Counted from the first letter of the stretch, positions 19,716-31,834 are shown. The stretch is DNA of 64,000 bases from Cryptomeria japonica (GCF_030272615.1 NC_081413.1:142811976-142875975), one strand, 5' to 3'. The notes: a model not told the origin generated them from the sequence alone. Program-made: numbers and translations.

Positions 19716-20628
19716 TGAAATCAAGGAACACTCAAAGGGGGGGTGATTCAGTGTTCTATCAGCAAATAAATGTTTAAACTTATTCTTAGACCACAGGAAG
19801 CAAATGCAGAAACACAAGATAATCAACCGCAAAATCATAACACTAGGATAATACATGGAAACCTGGAAAGGGAAAAACCATGGTGTGATTAGAACCCACA
19901 ATGTTCATATAATGTGATTAGGAGTACATAAATATTGCATAAGGGGAATGCACATGCATTCAGACACACTACTTAGAACCAAAGGTTCAATTACAATATG
20001 GAAGTCTCACTGACTTACAGATCATTTATAATGATAACGACAATGATTGAACTCCAAAATAGTATCAAACAATGTCTAGATGACATCTGGTTAAGTGCAA
20101 AAATTCTGACTGTAACACCTCTATAACTCAGCCCTACTATGCTTCTTTATCAACTACCAGATTAAGAATGCGCATGTGAAACTGCACCAAATAGGTTTCT
20201 CGATCACCAATCACTCATATCATCACCCAAAAAGATCTTTTACATTGGTCATATATATCCACACTCACAAAATAAGACATTCACCAAGTCAACCAAGCAC
20301 AATATGCAATGTTAATGTAACTAGGTGTCGACTTAGAATGGATCACTAAAACATATATAGATCAACCAAATGATGTCAAAATTATTTCTACATATCAGCC
20401 CTATCATCTCATGCACGAATCTGACCTTCGCAATCACCGCAAAGATTCCGAACCAAAAGTGCTCTGCTTATCCTGACATATCGGTGAAAGATTACTGGAC
20501 CACTTTCTCTACTGGTTACCAAAAACTATGAGTACTAGATAGGATTTCCAAGGAGAATTTCCATCAATGACAACCCTAATCGATTATCCATGGACTAGAA
20601 TCCATCGGATGAGTGCTTATTGCCAACA
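19716..20628 (-). repeat. 3' LTR of E1
   Basis: The plus strand begins TGAAATCAAGG, then GGGGGGGTGATTCAGTG, GGGAAAAACCATGGTG (near 19870) and ends TGCCAACA beside the PPT. These boxes are shared with the C2/C3/C4/H LTRs in the same order. Confidence 0.65.
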
Positions 20629-20640
20629 ATCTCTCGCTTT
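20629..20640 (-). other. Polypurine tract of E1
   Basis: The minus strand reads AAAGCGAGAGAT before TGTTGGCA. H, C2 and C4 have AAAGGGGGAGAT here, preceded by the same CATCAATGCC-type sequence. Confidence 0.6.
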
Positions 20641-22256
20641 GGCATTGATGGCAACACTAGTGAAAAATGACTAAGTGTTGAAACTTGTATACCGGATCAA
20701 AATTTGTAAGGCACCCCCTTAAACCAAAAACTCAAAACTTGTAACTCATATCATTCTCTGTACATTTTTCACTCCACTCTTCCCCTTTGACAACAATGCT
20801 AAAGTTGGGGTGCAGCCCAAAAACTTATATATAAGGGTATACACTAGATATTCTACACATACTTGAAGATATTTGCAAAAATGGTCTTCAAAAATATTAA
20901 GTTTGTATCCCACCCATTCTTCAAGTTGTCTAAAACTATAATGAAAGAACTGAAAACATAAGCATATATCTCTGCATCTTTTAATTCAGATAGAACCGGT
21001 TGAGCCATTGTCTTCATGCAATCAACTTTGTTGCTCAGCATGGTGTCCATCTAGGGAGCAATAAGGTTCTGGAGCTCACCAACCCACCTTAGTATCCTAT
21101 CCTTTTTTGAGTTTAGGCTCAAGATTTGATCAGTTAGAGCCATCACTTGACCTTCTATGCTATTGGCAAGGGCTAAATTGGAATCAAATGATTGTGATAT
21201 ACTATCAAGCTTTCCCTAGCAAACACTAAAATGCTTATCTATATTTGAGGTGAATTTGGGCAGTATAAGGCATTACTTGTATATCTTTCCTCCTTCAATA
21301 AATGCTTGAAAGATAGTTTGTAGTCCTTTGTTTAATCTAACTCTTTCATCTTCAATCATCTTCCAAAATGTCTACATACGCATCTACTTCAATCTATCCA
21401 ATACTTTCTTGGTGGTTGCCTTTTCTAATTATTCAAAATTGGTACTAATAAGGTCGATTAACTATAGAAGCTTGTCGGAGGGGTTAGAATTTGGATCTAA
21501 TTGTAGTTTTGGTACCAATTTTTGCAAAACACTTACAGACATCCGAATCAACTTTTTGTCCTGAGTCTCTAATTTAACCAAGTCCTGACTAGCTTGATCT
21601 TGGACTGTTGTAGCAACCATCAACCTTTCAGCTGGAGACATCTACCCAATGTCAAGAGGTCTATCTAAATTAATGGAGATTTGTGGGAGAATTATTTTTG
21701 CTTTGTTCTTTAGTGTGTCAATTGTCATGATTATTGGGACATTGACAATTTTCTGCTTTCCCTTATAGGCCTCTTCTTCCTTACCCTAAACCTTGTCCTT
21801 TTCTTCTTCATCTTTTCCTACATCTGATTCTTGCTTAGTATGAGCTAATTTATTATCCTTAACATATGCACCAGTATCACCACTTGGTGCAGTATCATCG
21901 ATAGGTGTCTCTTTGGCCTCTTCAGTTTTTCCTTCCACAATCTTTGGGTGGTCAACCAGAGGATTTTGATTGTCTTCTGCATCAAGGGTTATATGGGCCT
22001 AGACTTTTGGATGAGAAGTATCTTCCTTTTGTGATTCATCATCATTTAAATGAAACCAATTGTTATTTAGAATCTTTTTCCATATTTATTTTGTTTCTTT
22101 TCTTACTTCCTCAACCCTGCCAACCATAAGCCTGCTTACTCTATTTTTGCTTCTGAATTCCTTTTTGTTAGCTATCTCCATGAGTCTATCAACTTCTTCT
22201 TGAGAAATAAAAGAACTGATATTGATCAATTAATTCTCTTTTATTTCCTTATCTAA
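20641..22256 (-). pseudogene. C-terminal acidic and helical region of the E1 protein, decayed
   Basis: Minus-strand translation in one main frame with several stops gives acidic, Lys/Glu-rich and heptad-like sequence. It includes a block similar to H around DRPLDIG...MSPAERLM (near 21630-21670; H has SRPIDMNILSASEMMKIA near 29290-29345). The region closes near the PPT. Function is unknown; coiled-coil interaction is an inference from composition. Confidence 0.5.
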
Positions 22257-22757
22257 TTAGCTTGTAGTTAGCCTTCTAGCATCAAGAATGTTATATAAAT
22301 ATTTTGGAATGCTACGTTCTAACTCAATTAATGAGTTGCTAAAGTTATGCAAATGCAACACACCAATTTCCTCAACTTCCCTTTGATCATTCTCATCAAG
22401 ATCATCATAGTATGTACTAATATTCTTGAGATTACCATCATTAACTATTTCATCAGTCAATTCTTTTGCAGTCAATGGGGGAATAAAGGTATATTTACCT
22501 TCCACCTTGTCGGATTCAAGATCCTTATCAAACTTTGTCCTTATCCTTCTTCCTCTTTTAGGCCTAACGGTAAGAGGGTTCAGATTTTGTCTTCTTTCTT
22601 GGTTGAGAACCACCAGACTGCGGTTTCATAATTACTCTGAAAAATTCTCCTTTCTTCTTTTCTTTCTCAGCTTCCTCATCTGACTCTGTCTCAAATGCAA
22701 CAAGAGATACAATAACATGAGTTCTTTTTGGTTTCATCTTTTGCTTCAACACTCCTT
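22257..22757 (-). pseudogene. Second conserved region of the E1 protein (frameshifted)
   Basis: Two overlapping frames (22564-22752 and 22257-22613) form one former coding stretch: a Lys-rich linker with KKTK and RPKRGRRIR, then a conserved segment with YYDDLDENDQREVEEI and IPKYLYNILDARR. H has the counterpart upstream of 30075 (DEQKQVIQQII and ISISLYNTLLDKR). I do not recognise the domain. The change of frame shows at least one indel. Confidence 0.55.
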
Positions 22758-22826
22758 TCCATATGAGCTTTGAGTTGTTAATGACTTCACCAGAGTGGGA
22801 GAAGACTTAGTCTCCTTAGGCTTTGA

Positions 22827-23711
22827 CTAGGAGGGAACTAGTTCAGTCTTAGGCTTCTTTGATTCCATCTCTACTTCCATCTGTGCCTTCTTCTCCTTAG
22901 CTTTCTTGATATATTCTCTGGTAAATCCCATTTGTTCTACCACTACCTTGACCATTTTTTTTACTTTTCTTTTCCTTTCAGGGTGAGTGAACTTATGCAA
23001 TTCCATATATTTTTCCTTGAAAGTGCCAAATTTTGGTTCTTGAGGGTCAACCAGTTTGCTCAAAATATGTTGAGCATGGCTTTCAAGAGTTTGAGCATCA
23101 ACCTTATAGCCCATTGGCATTATCCACATTGTCCTTGGTTGTATTGCCTCCATATGGTATTGGTCTTTGTCCACCATGAAATATGTAGTATTTGAATATT
23201 TGTCCACCACTTCTTTAGGGATCCTTTCCCTATTCTTCAACTTGCCTTGGAAGGTTTTGAAGAAACTCCATAGGGCAGCTGTCTGATTTTCTTTATTTCT
23301 CAATATTTGCAAACCTTGCTTGATCTGACTGGCTACCGATAAGTCATATGCCCATTGGACCCTGTCTGTGCCGAGGATCTCATTCATGAAGTACATTGCA
23401 AGAGAAACAATCAATGAACCAAATTTCAAAACATTCTTCTTGTTAGTTTTTATTTTCTTCAAGTTGCTCAGGAGCTCTTCAAGAAGAACTTTGCACAAAT
23501 TATACTGTATATCCTCTTTCACCACCTGATAAGCTGCATATATCACACTACCAGAGATGGGATTCAATATACTAGACTGATAAACTTTGTACCCAATGAT
23601 CATTGATGCAAATCTGACATCATGCTCTAATATATTATCAATCATCATTGAACTGTTGACAAATTGAGCACCGATTAGCTTTGTGATGGTTGGGTTTGTT
23701 ACCTTCCTCAA
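22827..23711 (-). CDS. Conserved unknown domain of the RT-less LTR family, E1 copy
   Basis: An open stretch of 294 codons. Its N-terminal side is homologous to H (IIGYKVYQSSILNPISGSVI against VIGYRVFYSNRLNSVPSATI), and its middle ERIPKEVVDKYSN...DQYHMEAIQPR matches H's MRLPEDVVNHFAK...FCLMQAIEPR. The C-terminus is Lys-rich (RKRKVKKMVK). Upstream of 23711 homology continues in the same family order through stops (for example ILSRVHDEF against ILSQVHGEN), so the ATG at 23711 is not the original start. I recognise no named domain; there are no RT, protease or integrase motifs. A capsid-like or RNA-binding role is conceivable because zinc knuckles precede it. Confidence 0.6.
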   Translation of the reverse strand: MRKVTNPTITKLIGAQFVNSSMMIDNILEHDVRFASMIIGYKVYQSSILNPISGSVIYAAYQVVKEDIQYNLCKVLLEELLSNLKKIKTNKKNVLKFGSLIVSLAMYFMNEILGTDRVQWAYDLSVASQIKQGLQILRNKENQTAALWSFFKTFQGKLKNRERIPKEVVDKYSNTTYFMVDKDQYHMEAIQPRTMWIMPMGYKVDAQTLESHAQHILSKLVDPQEPKFGTFKEKYMELHKFTHPERKRKVKKMVKVVVEQMGFTREYIKKAKEKKAQMEVEMESKKPKTELVPS

Positions 23712-24720
23712 ATTATCTTTTCCACCGGTTTGATGTAGACATGTGACTACATGAATGACCTACTTGGTTATCTTATAGGGTCTGTCCAACCATATGAATT
23801 CATCATGGACCCGACTCAAAATGTACCTTACCCACTCATCTTCATCGAATGTCAAAAAGTGAACAAACTGTGTGAAATCCCTCCTCTATAACTGTGCATA
23901 TTCTGGTTTGGGGTTTCCAACTTCATCCATTATGTGCTCAGTATACAGGGTTAAGATCTCTTTATTTCCTATTTTCTTAATTTTGCAATGAATGTATGCC
24001 CTAAAATCATCATAGTACAAAACTTTGTATGACACAGAAGAAAAAGAACCATTGAGGTCATCCTCAATAGACTTAAATGGATGTCTTTTGAATTGTGACT
24101 TTTCTCACTCAGAAAATTCTACTACCAAAGGTGTATTAATAGAAGAAGACACAATTTCAATAAATTTAGGGCTCAAAGGATAAAGATGCTTCAGTAAATA
24201 CATTTTTCTTATGTCGGATGCATAAGGAATCCTTGTTGGATCACCTCAAGCCTTTTGATCGCCTTGAAATCTGGTTTGTGTCGCTCTATGGCTTCAACTC
24301 TTTGCTCACAATGTGAGAAATGATTCATATTTTGCCCCTTTTTAACTTTACAAACCCTAACTTTAAGCTGAAATAAATGCAACTATAAAGTTTAACCAAA
24401 TATCTTGTTTAGCACAAACCATTCCACTAGATTCCAAGAATGATATGAAGAATTTTAGATAATCATCTCCAAGCATCTCCAATCAACCTTGATTGATCAT
24501 AGATCTCTTTAGGGGGTTCTGCAAGATTGTGCATGAAGATGCCACCCCCTAAGGCCAAATGCCTTAGTTATTGGATGAAGATCCTACATCAGATTTAGGT
24601 GCAGATCCACTATCTACCTTGGATTTATCTTTTCTAACCCACATCTTCTCATGGTTGTTCCTAATCTCTTCTACCTTTTCTTTTCCTTTCTCATCTGATT
24701 GGCCTTTGTTTAACATATCA

Positions 24721-24905
24721 TTATTCTTTCTCCTGCATAATTTTGCAATGTGACCGATTTTGTTGCATGCATGACAAACAACATCTCTGCATAGGTCTAA
24801 AATTCATCTGATTTGATCTCATCCTGCATTGGTTAGATATATGTCCAAACATACCACAAGCATAACATCTCTTGTTCTGAAAATTGTTCATTACTGCTCT
24901 GCATA
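24721..24905 (-). pseudogene. Zinc-knuckle region of the E1 protein, frameshifted
   Basis: Two CCHC knuckles: CYACGMFGHISNQC at 24826-24867 and CHACNKIGHIAKLC at 24735-24776, each C-x2-C-x4-H-x4-C. They lie in different frames, so an indel separates them. They match the first and third knuckles of H; the middle one is absent. Upstream sequence is lost at about 24905. Confidence 0.7.
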
Positions 24906-26109
24906 TAATTTTGGTCACAAATCAAACATATGTCATTTATTGGATAACATTGAGATGGTGTATGTCATTTATTTATGATTTGCAGTACTTTATTTATGAT
25001 GTTAGAAATTATGGATGCATGCCTTATGAATGATTGAATTTCATGATGATTATGATGATGCCATTAAGTAAATTGTTTTATGTGGAATTTATTGGATAAT
25101 TGGTATTTGATTGTTATGATTTAAATTGTATGAAAAGTGTTTGAATTGTATCATTTTCATATATTAATACTGCATGTGATAATTTGTTATTACTAATGTA
25201 TAAAGTGAGTTGTGCAAGAAAACTAATCCATGTGACCATGGAAACTATTTAGAGAATCAAGGTAAACCTATGTGTGTTTGTGAAGCCAAGGGTTGCTTAT
25301 TTGGAGAGACAACACCTCATGTGTAATGTGTTTTATTTGTAAATATGAATGCTTAAATGTGTGTTTAAATTGAATTTGTTAAATTTGTTAATTCCAAAAA
25401 GGGACATTGCCATGTGTATTTAAGTATTGTGTATTTTTATGGTGTCACTTGACACTTGTGTTGTGAAGTTAGTTGGCAGTGACATGTCCATTGGAGAGAA
25501 TTTGTATAACCAATACTTTTTTCAAAATATCTTAGTGTGGTCCCAAGAGAATCTTGGATAGAGAGCCATTAGAAAGGTCAAGTCAAGTTTGACCTATAGG
25601 TAAACTTTAGGTGAGTTTCTAGAGGGTCAAACGAACTCCTAAAGGTAGGTTACAGGTATTTTTTAAGGTCCATATGTTATACCTATGGATAAAGGTCAAT
25701 TTTAACCATGTTTCCACTCACATGTGACTGTCAAGTCACGTCAAAATTTGAGTTTTATTCTATATTTAGAAATAAAAATTTATTTTCTATTAACAGTTAT
25801 ACAACTAACATATTACATTGCAGAAAAATATAAGATTAAATAAATGATTTGACTTAAATGTTTATCTACCATTTTCATTTTAACATGCATTTTTTTTCAA
25901 TAGATAATAAAATAGAAAACAAGATTACCATTCCTACTCTATTTCAAAGTAATAAATAACTAACTTTTGAGGATTGGTTTTCGAGGATGGCATTTTAAAA
26001 TAAAGGTTTCCAATTTAAATTTTGGGTTTTGGGGAAAAAGTTTCCCCATTGAAAATAAATTAATTTGTAAATTTCTAGGAGAATTTCTTTTGGGGTTTAA
26101 TATCTTGTT
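24906..26109. other. A/T-rich non-coding stretch, possible Gypsy LTR
   Basis: No gene or clear repeat boundary seen. Because H (duplication ACTAT) interrupts sequence that continues at 41299 into the end of G1's 5' LTR, part of 24906-27140 may be the left part of that LTR. The left boundary could not be fixed. Confidence 0.4.
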
Positions 26110-26410
26110 TAGATTTACATATGTATATATACATATATATGTATATATATATATGTACATATACATGTACATATACATATATATGTACATATACATGTAC
26201 ATATACATATATATGTACATATACATGTACATATACATATATATGTACATATATACATATATATGTATATATACATATATGTACATATATATATGTATAT
26301 GTATATATATGTATATATAGATATATGTATATATATATGTATATATATATATATGTACATATATATATGTATATATATATGTGTGTGCGTGTGTGTGTGT
26401 GTGTGTCCAT
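26110..26410. repeat. TA/CA microsatellite with an embedded 30-bp minisatellite and GT tail
   Basis: Alternating purine-pyrimidine DNA throughout. From about 26154 a 30-bp unit (GTACATATACATGTACATAT plus ACATATATAT) repeats about three times. It decays to TA-rich repeats and finishes with (GT)n at 26382-26405. The long frames that cross it are translation artefacts. Confidence 0.92.
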
Positions 26411-27135
26411 CTAAAAATGGTCTGAAGATAATTAATTAAATAAACAATTATTTAATTAATCCCCCTTCCTAATTTAATTGAATTCATTAGGCAATTTGAT
26501 TAAATTATCCCTTTCATCTACTTATTAATAAATGTAAGGATTTATTTAATAGGTTCATTTCAATAGTCCCCTTTGATTAATTAATTCAAATTAATTAATC
26601 CTCCCCCCCACTTCAATCAATTCTTCTAATGCTTTAATTAATTAAAACAAATCAATTTATGAGTTGTTGAGAATTAATTAGTCTTTTCCTATTATTTGAA
26701 TTTTTAAATTCAAATTACCCACATGCTTCCTAACTTCTAACCGCCTAACCTAACCATCCCTCTAACCTAACCCATTCCACATAACCTTGGGTGTAACTAA
26801 CCCTATTCTATCTTGCACATCCTAACCTCCTTATCCTAACCTCCTATGGTGTGGATATTTTCTTCTTGAGACACATGGCACTTTGGCCACATGTCTCCTC
26901 TCTTGGACACTTACCCTTTTATGCGAAAAGCTTATTGACACTTTTCACCAGAGAGTTGATAAGTGTCTCTTCCTCCAACCTCTTCTTCAACCTCCTCCAA
27001 TTTCACCCTTGATATCTTCAGACTCAATCTTGACCATTGATTCTTGCCACCTCACCCCTGGCCTTGGAAATCCTATAATAATCCCCCATTTTGGAGCAAT
27101 AAGGATCCCATCTCATTTTAATCTTATGCATTGTT
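26411..27135. other. Non-coding stretch left of element H
   Basis: A/T-rich with repeated TTAATTAATT words (26430-26650), then C-rich (26720-27080). No gene. It is contiguous with 41299 onward once H is ignored, so it probably belongs to the 5' LTR of Gypsy G1. Confidence 0.45.
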
Positions 27136-27140
27136 ACTAT

Positions 27141-28245
27141 TGATGGACTTGAAAAGCACTGAGAGGGGGAGGTGAATCAGTGACACAAAAACAAACACAA
27201 CTTCAAACACTAACCAGTAGATGAAATTAACCAAACATTTAAACAAAATACCTGCTATCCAAAATGAAATAACAAAATCCACATAAATTAGAACATCCAC
27301 CATAACACAAGTGTTTATACGTGGAAAACCCAAATAGGTAAAAACCACAGTGAGATGGAGCTCACAAGTTAACTATCTACTGTAATAGATAACTAACTGA
27401 TTAGGGTCTTACAAAGTTCTCTGCTAGGAGAGAATCTTGTTAGAGATCCCAAGCTTGATTAGAAGCTTATATCCTGTTAAGAGTACTACCCTGTTAAGAG
27501 TAACCTTGCTAGAGGATTTGAGAATCCAAACTAATGGATCACCTTGTTAAAGGATTTGTACAATGAAGCTTGTTAGAGCTTACTCGGTTAGGAGATTTGA
27601 TTCTGTTGTAATGATTAGAAAACAACAAGAAAGGTTTGATCTGTTCTGAGTAGCACAAGACCTTCTTGATCAGATCATTCTAAGTACATCTAACACTTCT
27701 CTTCATCTTAACACTTATTGCTCTTCAACAAAATATTTCACTCTTTATGCATATTAGTATTCACATAATCTCCTCTTCTATATCAGTTCTCTGTCTTTTA
27801 AATGATTCACTAAGATGTCTTTAAATAGACATACAAATCTTATGCCGGCCATAGGTGCAGTGTATCTAGACAACTAAACATAACTCATCACAAAAATGAC
27901 CGCCAAGAAAACGGTGTTGGTAACTCATCACAAAAATGGATACTTGTTAGAACAGTCAATACTGGTTGGAACAAAACATGTGAACCATTGTCCTAGAGTC
28001 TTCCACTTGAACTTCATCTTCATCTTCATCTTCATTTAGATACCGACTTAATGTAACCACAAGTTATCTCTTAGGCACATACCGGTTGACACAGAGTACC
28101 GGTTAGAGATAGACGTTAAACATACCCGTTAACAGTGTAAAACAAGGAAGTTTCACGGGTAGTCAATGTAATCATATGTGTGTGAGAGAGTGTTTCATCA
28201 GTGACAACAAGTGATGAATACAATACTATCACCATCAAGCCAACA
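27141..28245 (-). repeat. 3' LTR of H
   Basis: The plus strand runs from TGATGGACTTG to AAGCCAACA. It contains the GTGAATCAGTG box, GTGGAAAACCCAAATAGG, and repeats like CCTGTTAAGAGTA (27470-27510). Homologous end to end with 40202-41298. Confidence 0.9.
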
Positions 28246-28257
28246 ATCTCCCCCTTT
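28246..28257 (-). other. Polypurine tract of H
   Basis: The minus strand reads AAAGGGGGAGAT directly before TGTTGGCTT, identical to the PPTs of C2 and C4. Confidence 0.85.
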
Positions 28258-29418
28258 GGCATTGATGGTAACACTTCGAATTTTTTTAGAGTAATACAAT
28301 ACTGCTAAGTGTGCATACACAACATATTTACATATGTACTCATATTCCCCTTTCAATGCAATACTCCCCCTTAATGCATGCATAAATACAAAATTTTCAA
28401 AAACACACATACATATTATTACTCCCCCTTTAACAACAATGCCAAAAATATAAAGTAAAATATATACATATATATAAAAAAGTTGTATCAAAGTGTTCAA
28501 CATATATTACAACTTTAAAAAGTTCATGCATTGGCTAGTCTCATAAAAATATCATTGATATTCTGCTTCATCTAGGATAAAGCATTTTCCCATGATTCCA
28601 GTATGTTAGTAGTATACTCAAACGTAGACATCAACTGGGAATGAAATTCTTCTATTGAGTCTATCATGCAGGTTTGAGGAGTACCAAGAATAGCTTCTAC
28701 ATTGGAGTAGGCTCTTTGAGGAATGTCGACTTGTGAGGTGAGTTGACTTTTGAGCTCTCTTAGAGATTAAAATCTTTTAGCCTTCTCATTATCATTCTTT
28801 TTCAGTCTGTCATGAAAATCATCTATAGAGTGGTTAAAGGCATGAATGGAGTCCTGGAGTGGGACATATGCCTTACATAACCTTTCTATTTCCTACTTCA
28901 TTTCAACTTGACTCTTAGAAATATCAGAATAAAAGAAAGTAACATTGGAGGTAGAGGCAAGATACTTCCCTCCATATTCAATAGCTTTCTTCAACAGACT
29001 TCCATTATGAGATAAAGCCATTTTGCCACTTTCAATGTTCTTAGCCATTTTATCTCCATATTCCTTCTTGTGGCTCTTCTCAGTAGACATATGAGCACAA
29101 TCTTCAAGTGATTTGATTTGATCAGATGTATCTGCAACTAACTGACCAAGTTTGCTGATGGGAGTGGGAAGATGTGCAACAACTATTTCCGGTAGTAAAC
29201 TAGACAAAATTTCCACTGCATTCTGGATTGTCTCTGCTTCAATCCTTTACTCTTTCAGTCACTTCTTATGTGCTCAAGATTGCATAACATTAGCAATCTT
29301 CATCATTTCTGATGCACTCAAAATGTTCATGTCAATGGGTCTTGAGATACTTAAAGAGTCATCATCATCATCATCATCATCAAGTAGTTTCTACTTCGCC
29401 GGTTTAGGGGGTACACTC
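28258..29418 (-). pseudogene. C-terminal helical region of the H protein
   Basis: The open part at 28893-29216 (107 codons) has heptad-like Leu/Ile spacing and Lys/Glu pairs. Further reading towards the PPT continues in polar helical sequence with a few stops. At about 29290-29345, SISRPIDMNILSASEMMKIA corresponds to DRPLDIG...MSPAERLM in E1, preceded by a run of Asp codons (ATC repeats on the plus strand, 29361-29380). No known domain. It is the tail of the same protein as 29419-30349, with frame changes. Confidence 0.5.
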
Positions 29419-30349
29419 TTAATGATGGCTCTTTGTATGTTCTTCTCTATTGTAAGACTCCTTTTGAGTAGTCTCAATGACCAGTGGAGATTGGGGTTTC
29501 TCCATTTGTTCTGTTATTGGTTCATTGTCCACTATGAGTTGAATACCTAGTTGTTCAACTAATGACACCTGTACTTCAGTGATTGTAAGAGGATCCATAT
29601 CTAGTGTAGTAATGTCTCTAGATAGGTCTATTGTGTCTTGAACATCTTCATCAACAAGAATAATGGAATCATCCTTCTTCTTGGTTGGATAGACTACATC
29701 AGCTTGAAAAAATTCCTCTTCATCCATTTCTGGTTGAGGAACATCATCTATAGTATCATCCTTATTGCTAGAGTGGATGTCTTCTTCCCTCTGTTTGATT
29801 ATACAGGATAGCTGATGTGTCTGAGACTCAACAATCGACCTCTTTGCATTAACAAGCTTCAATCTTCTTACTTTAAAATAAAAATATGCTATGTATTCCT
29901 TAGTTAAAGCACTAATTCCATCCGATGATAGATTGGGAAAATACTGTACAAATATTTCATCAATAATATTCTTTTCCAATTGAATTGCTTCCTCCCTTTT
30001 ATCTAACAAAGTATTATACAAAGAGATTGAAATATCTTTCTCCAAATAATACGGAAATCTATTGTAATGACCCAAATAAGTAATTATTTGTTGGATTACT
30101 TGCTTCTGCTCATCTTCAGTGAAAGAATCAAAATATTATTTGACATTATCAAACCTATTTCTTCCTAATGTCTTCATTGTCCTCTCAAAGCCTATGTCAG
30201 GTTTGTAGGTAGCAATATCTATAGGTGTAGTTGCCTTCGGCACTACCTTTACCTTCTTAGGTGTTCTACCAATTGCTTTTTCCTTCTTTGGTTCTTCTTC
30301 AAAATCTGTACCCTCATTCTCTAGTTGCAAAATTAGTTTCTGATTTATT
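29419..30349 (-). pseudogene. Second conserved region and acidic linker of the H protein
   Basis: Runs from the C2 insertion (30349) downward. A Lys-rich linker (RTPKKVKVVPK) is followed by a stop near 30136, then a conserved segment (DEQKQVIQQII, FPYYLEKDISISLYNTLLDKR) similar to E1, then a strongly acidic stretch (EMDEEEFFQADVVYP, near 29720). Residues encoded next to 30349 are host-protein residues; beyond them lies the LTR of C2. The 218-codon open part is 29419-30075. Function unknown. Confidence 0.6.
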
Positions 30350-31822
30350 TGATAACTCAATGATGAATGAATAGTACCAAACTGGTACTGGAAGGGGGGG
30401 GGGTGAATCAGTACAGACAAAAATACACTCTTGAACCGGTTTGTCTACAGACACTGTGCATTGATAGACAAATAGTAACACCAGTCCTTAAACAGAGTAT
30501 AACTAGTAAAACCCAGAATAACTGAGACAAGCATAAACTGGTTGACACTTATCTTCTCATACAATCTAACACTTCATTTCCATTTCACCTTAATGCATGA
30601 AAAAGTAATCTACCATCAAAGATATACATATAAGAAACTAGATCAACATGATTCACCATTTGACAGAAAATAACATAGCATCACATGAAGAAGACATCAC
30701 ACATGACACACTTATTTTTCACGTGGAAACCCAACTGGGAAAAACCACAGTGGGGATGAATACCCACAAGCTTGCTTTTGAACACTTTAGAAGTCTCCTC
30801 TGTTAGGAGCCTTGTCCAGTTAAAGACTGATACAATAGGTTTTGTTAGGAACCGATCCTGTTAGGGATCACCTGGTTCAGGGATGGCTAGACTACCCGGT
30901 TAAGGGTTAAACCCTATTAAAGGTTACCTTGTTAGAGAATTTCAAGAAATCAATGGTTTTGAGTCACCCTATTAAAGGATTTACAACAAGTTGGTTAAAG
31001 CTACCCTATTAAGGGATTTTCCAACTATTGAGGTGGTTAGAGATCAACAGGTATTAAAATGATCTGGTAATAGCACTCAATGCCAATGCAGATCCACTTA
31101 AGCTCCTCTTGACCTTCTATACTTACACTCTACAGGTATCACTTCTCTCCTCTAGTTTGGCAAGAATCATGTATCTCTTCTCTTGGATACACACACACAA
31201 CTTTTGCCAACAACCCTAGAAAGAATCACAACATCGACCTTATAGGAAAATAGATAGGTCGGTACCATAAACCCTAAACCCTAAACCTGTTAGGTTAAGG
31301 AATTCAAATAGTTCAATCCTATCCATTGAACACACTGCATTAAATGCAACATTCTTGATCCAATCTCAAGACATTCTCCATCATTTGTTTTCCACCGATT
31401 TCATAGCAGCTGATAACCCATTAGACGTTATCACCATTTACAGACTTCGCACATTCCTGAGGTAGATAGGAACAATCTCCTTCATGCAAGATCCTTCACG
31501 CACACAAGGCACAGGTGGCAACATGATTTGTTCTTCGTTATCATGCTGACTCATCACACAAAGTCACCAGTTGAGCCACATAGGCTTGAAGCACTTCAAC
31601 CGAAAACCTTGAAGTTGAGACTACCAACCGGTAGTCATATAATGCTTCCATGTGTCGGTTCCCATAACCATATGTCGGTTCACCTTGAACAAACACACCG
31701 CTTCACTTTGGCACAAATGTTCGTTCATAGTGTTAAACCGGTTTTCTTCTCTTCATCATATTGACATCAATGACAACACATAATGTCATTATGTCCTCAT
31801 ACCGGTTCACAAAATGCCAACA
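30350..31822 (-). repeat. 3' LTR of C2
   Basis: 1,473 bp, TGATAACTCAATG...GCCAACA. Contains GGTGAATCAGTA, GGAAACCCAACTGGGAAAAA (30725-30744), CCTATTAAAGGA-type repeats (30810-31020) and two to three telomere-like AAACCCT units (31269-31287). Confidence 0.92.
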
Positions 31823-31834
31823 ATCTCCCCCTTT
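31823..31834 (-). other. Polypurine tract of C2
   Basis: The minus strand reads AAAGGGGGAGAT directly before the LTR start TGTTGGCAT. Confidence 0.85.

Larger units (their letters stand above)
19716..24905 (-). mobile_element. RT-less LTR retrotransposon E1, 5' truncated
   Basis: On the minus strand, zinc knuckles (24735-24867), a conserved unknown domain, a second conserved region, and an acidic/coiled-coil tail lead to a PPT (20629-20640) and a 3' LTR (19716-20628). The order and many residues match element H. No protease, integrase, RT or RNase H was found. The 5' LTR and PBS are missing: homology stops at about 24905, where unrelated A/T-rich DNA begins. The outer LTR end (19716) is uncertain by a few bases. 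Confidence 0.75.

Noticed and set aside
20853-21050. Independent small gene near the E1 3' LTR
   Set aside because: Better explained as the C-terminal part of the E1 protein after a stop, since H has comparable polar helical sequence at the same place.
25960-26414. Several overlapping frames of 80-117 codons rich in Tyr, Ile and Met
   Set aside because: They are translations of the TA/CA minisatellite in every phase.
31269-31287. Telomere repeat as a telomere or interstitial telomeric site
   Set aside because: Only two to three units, repeated at the same place in each related LTR, so it is part of the LTR.
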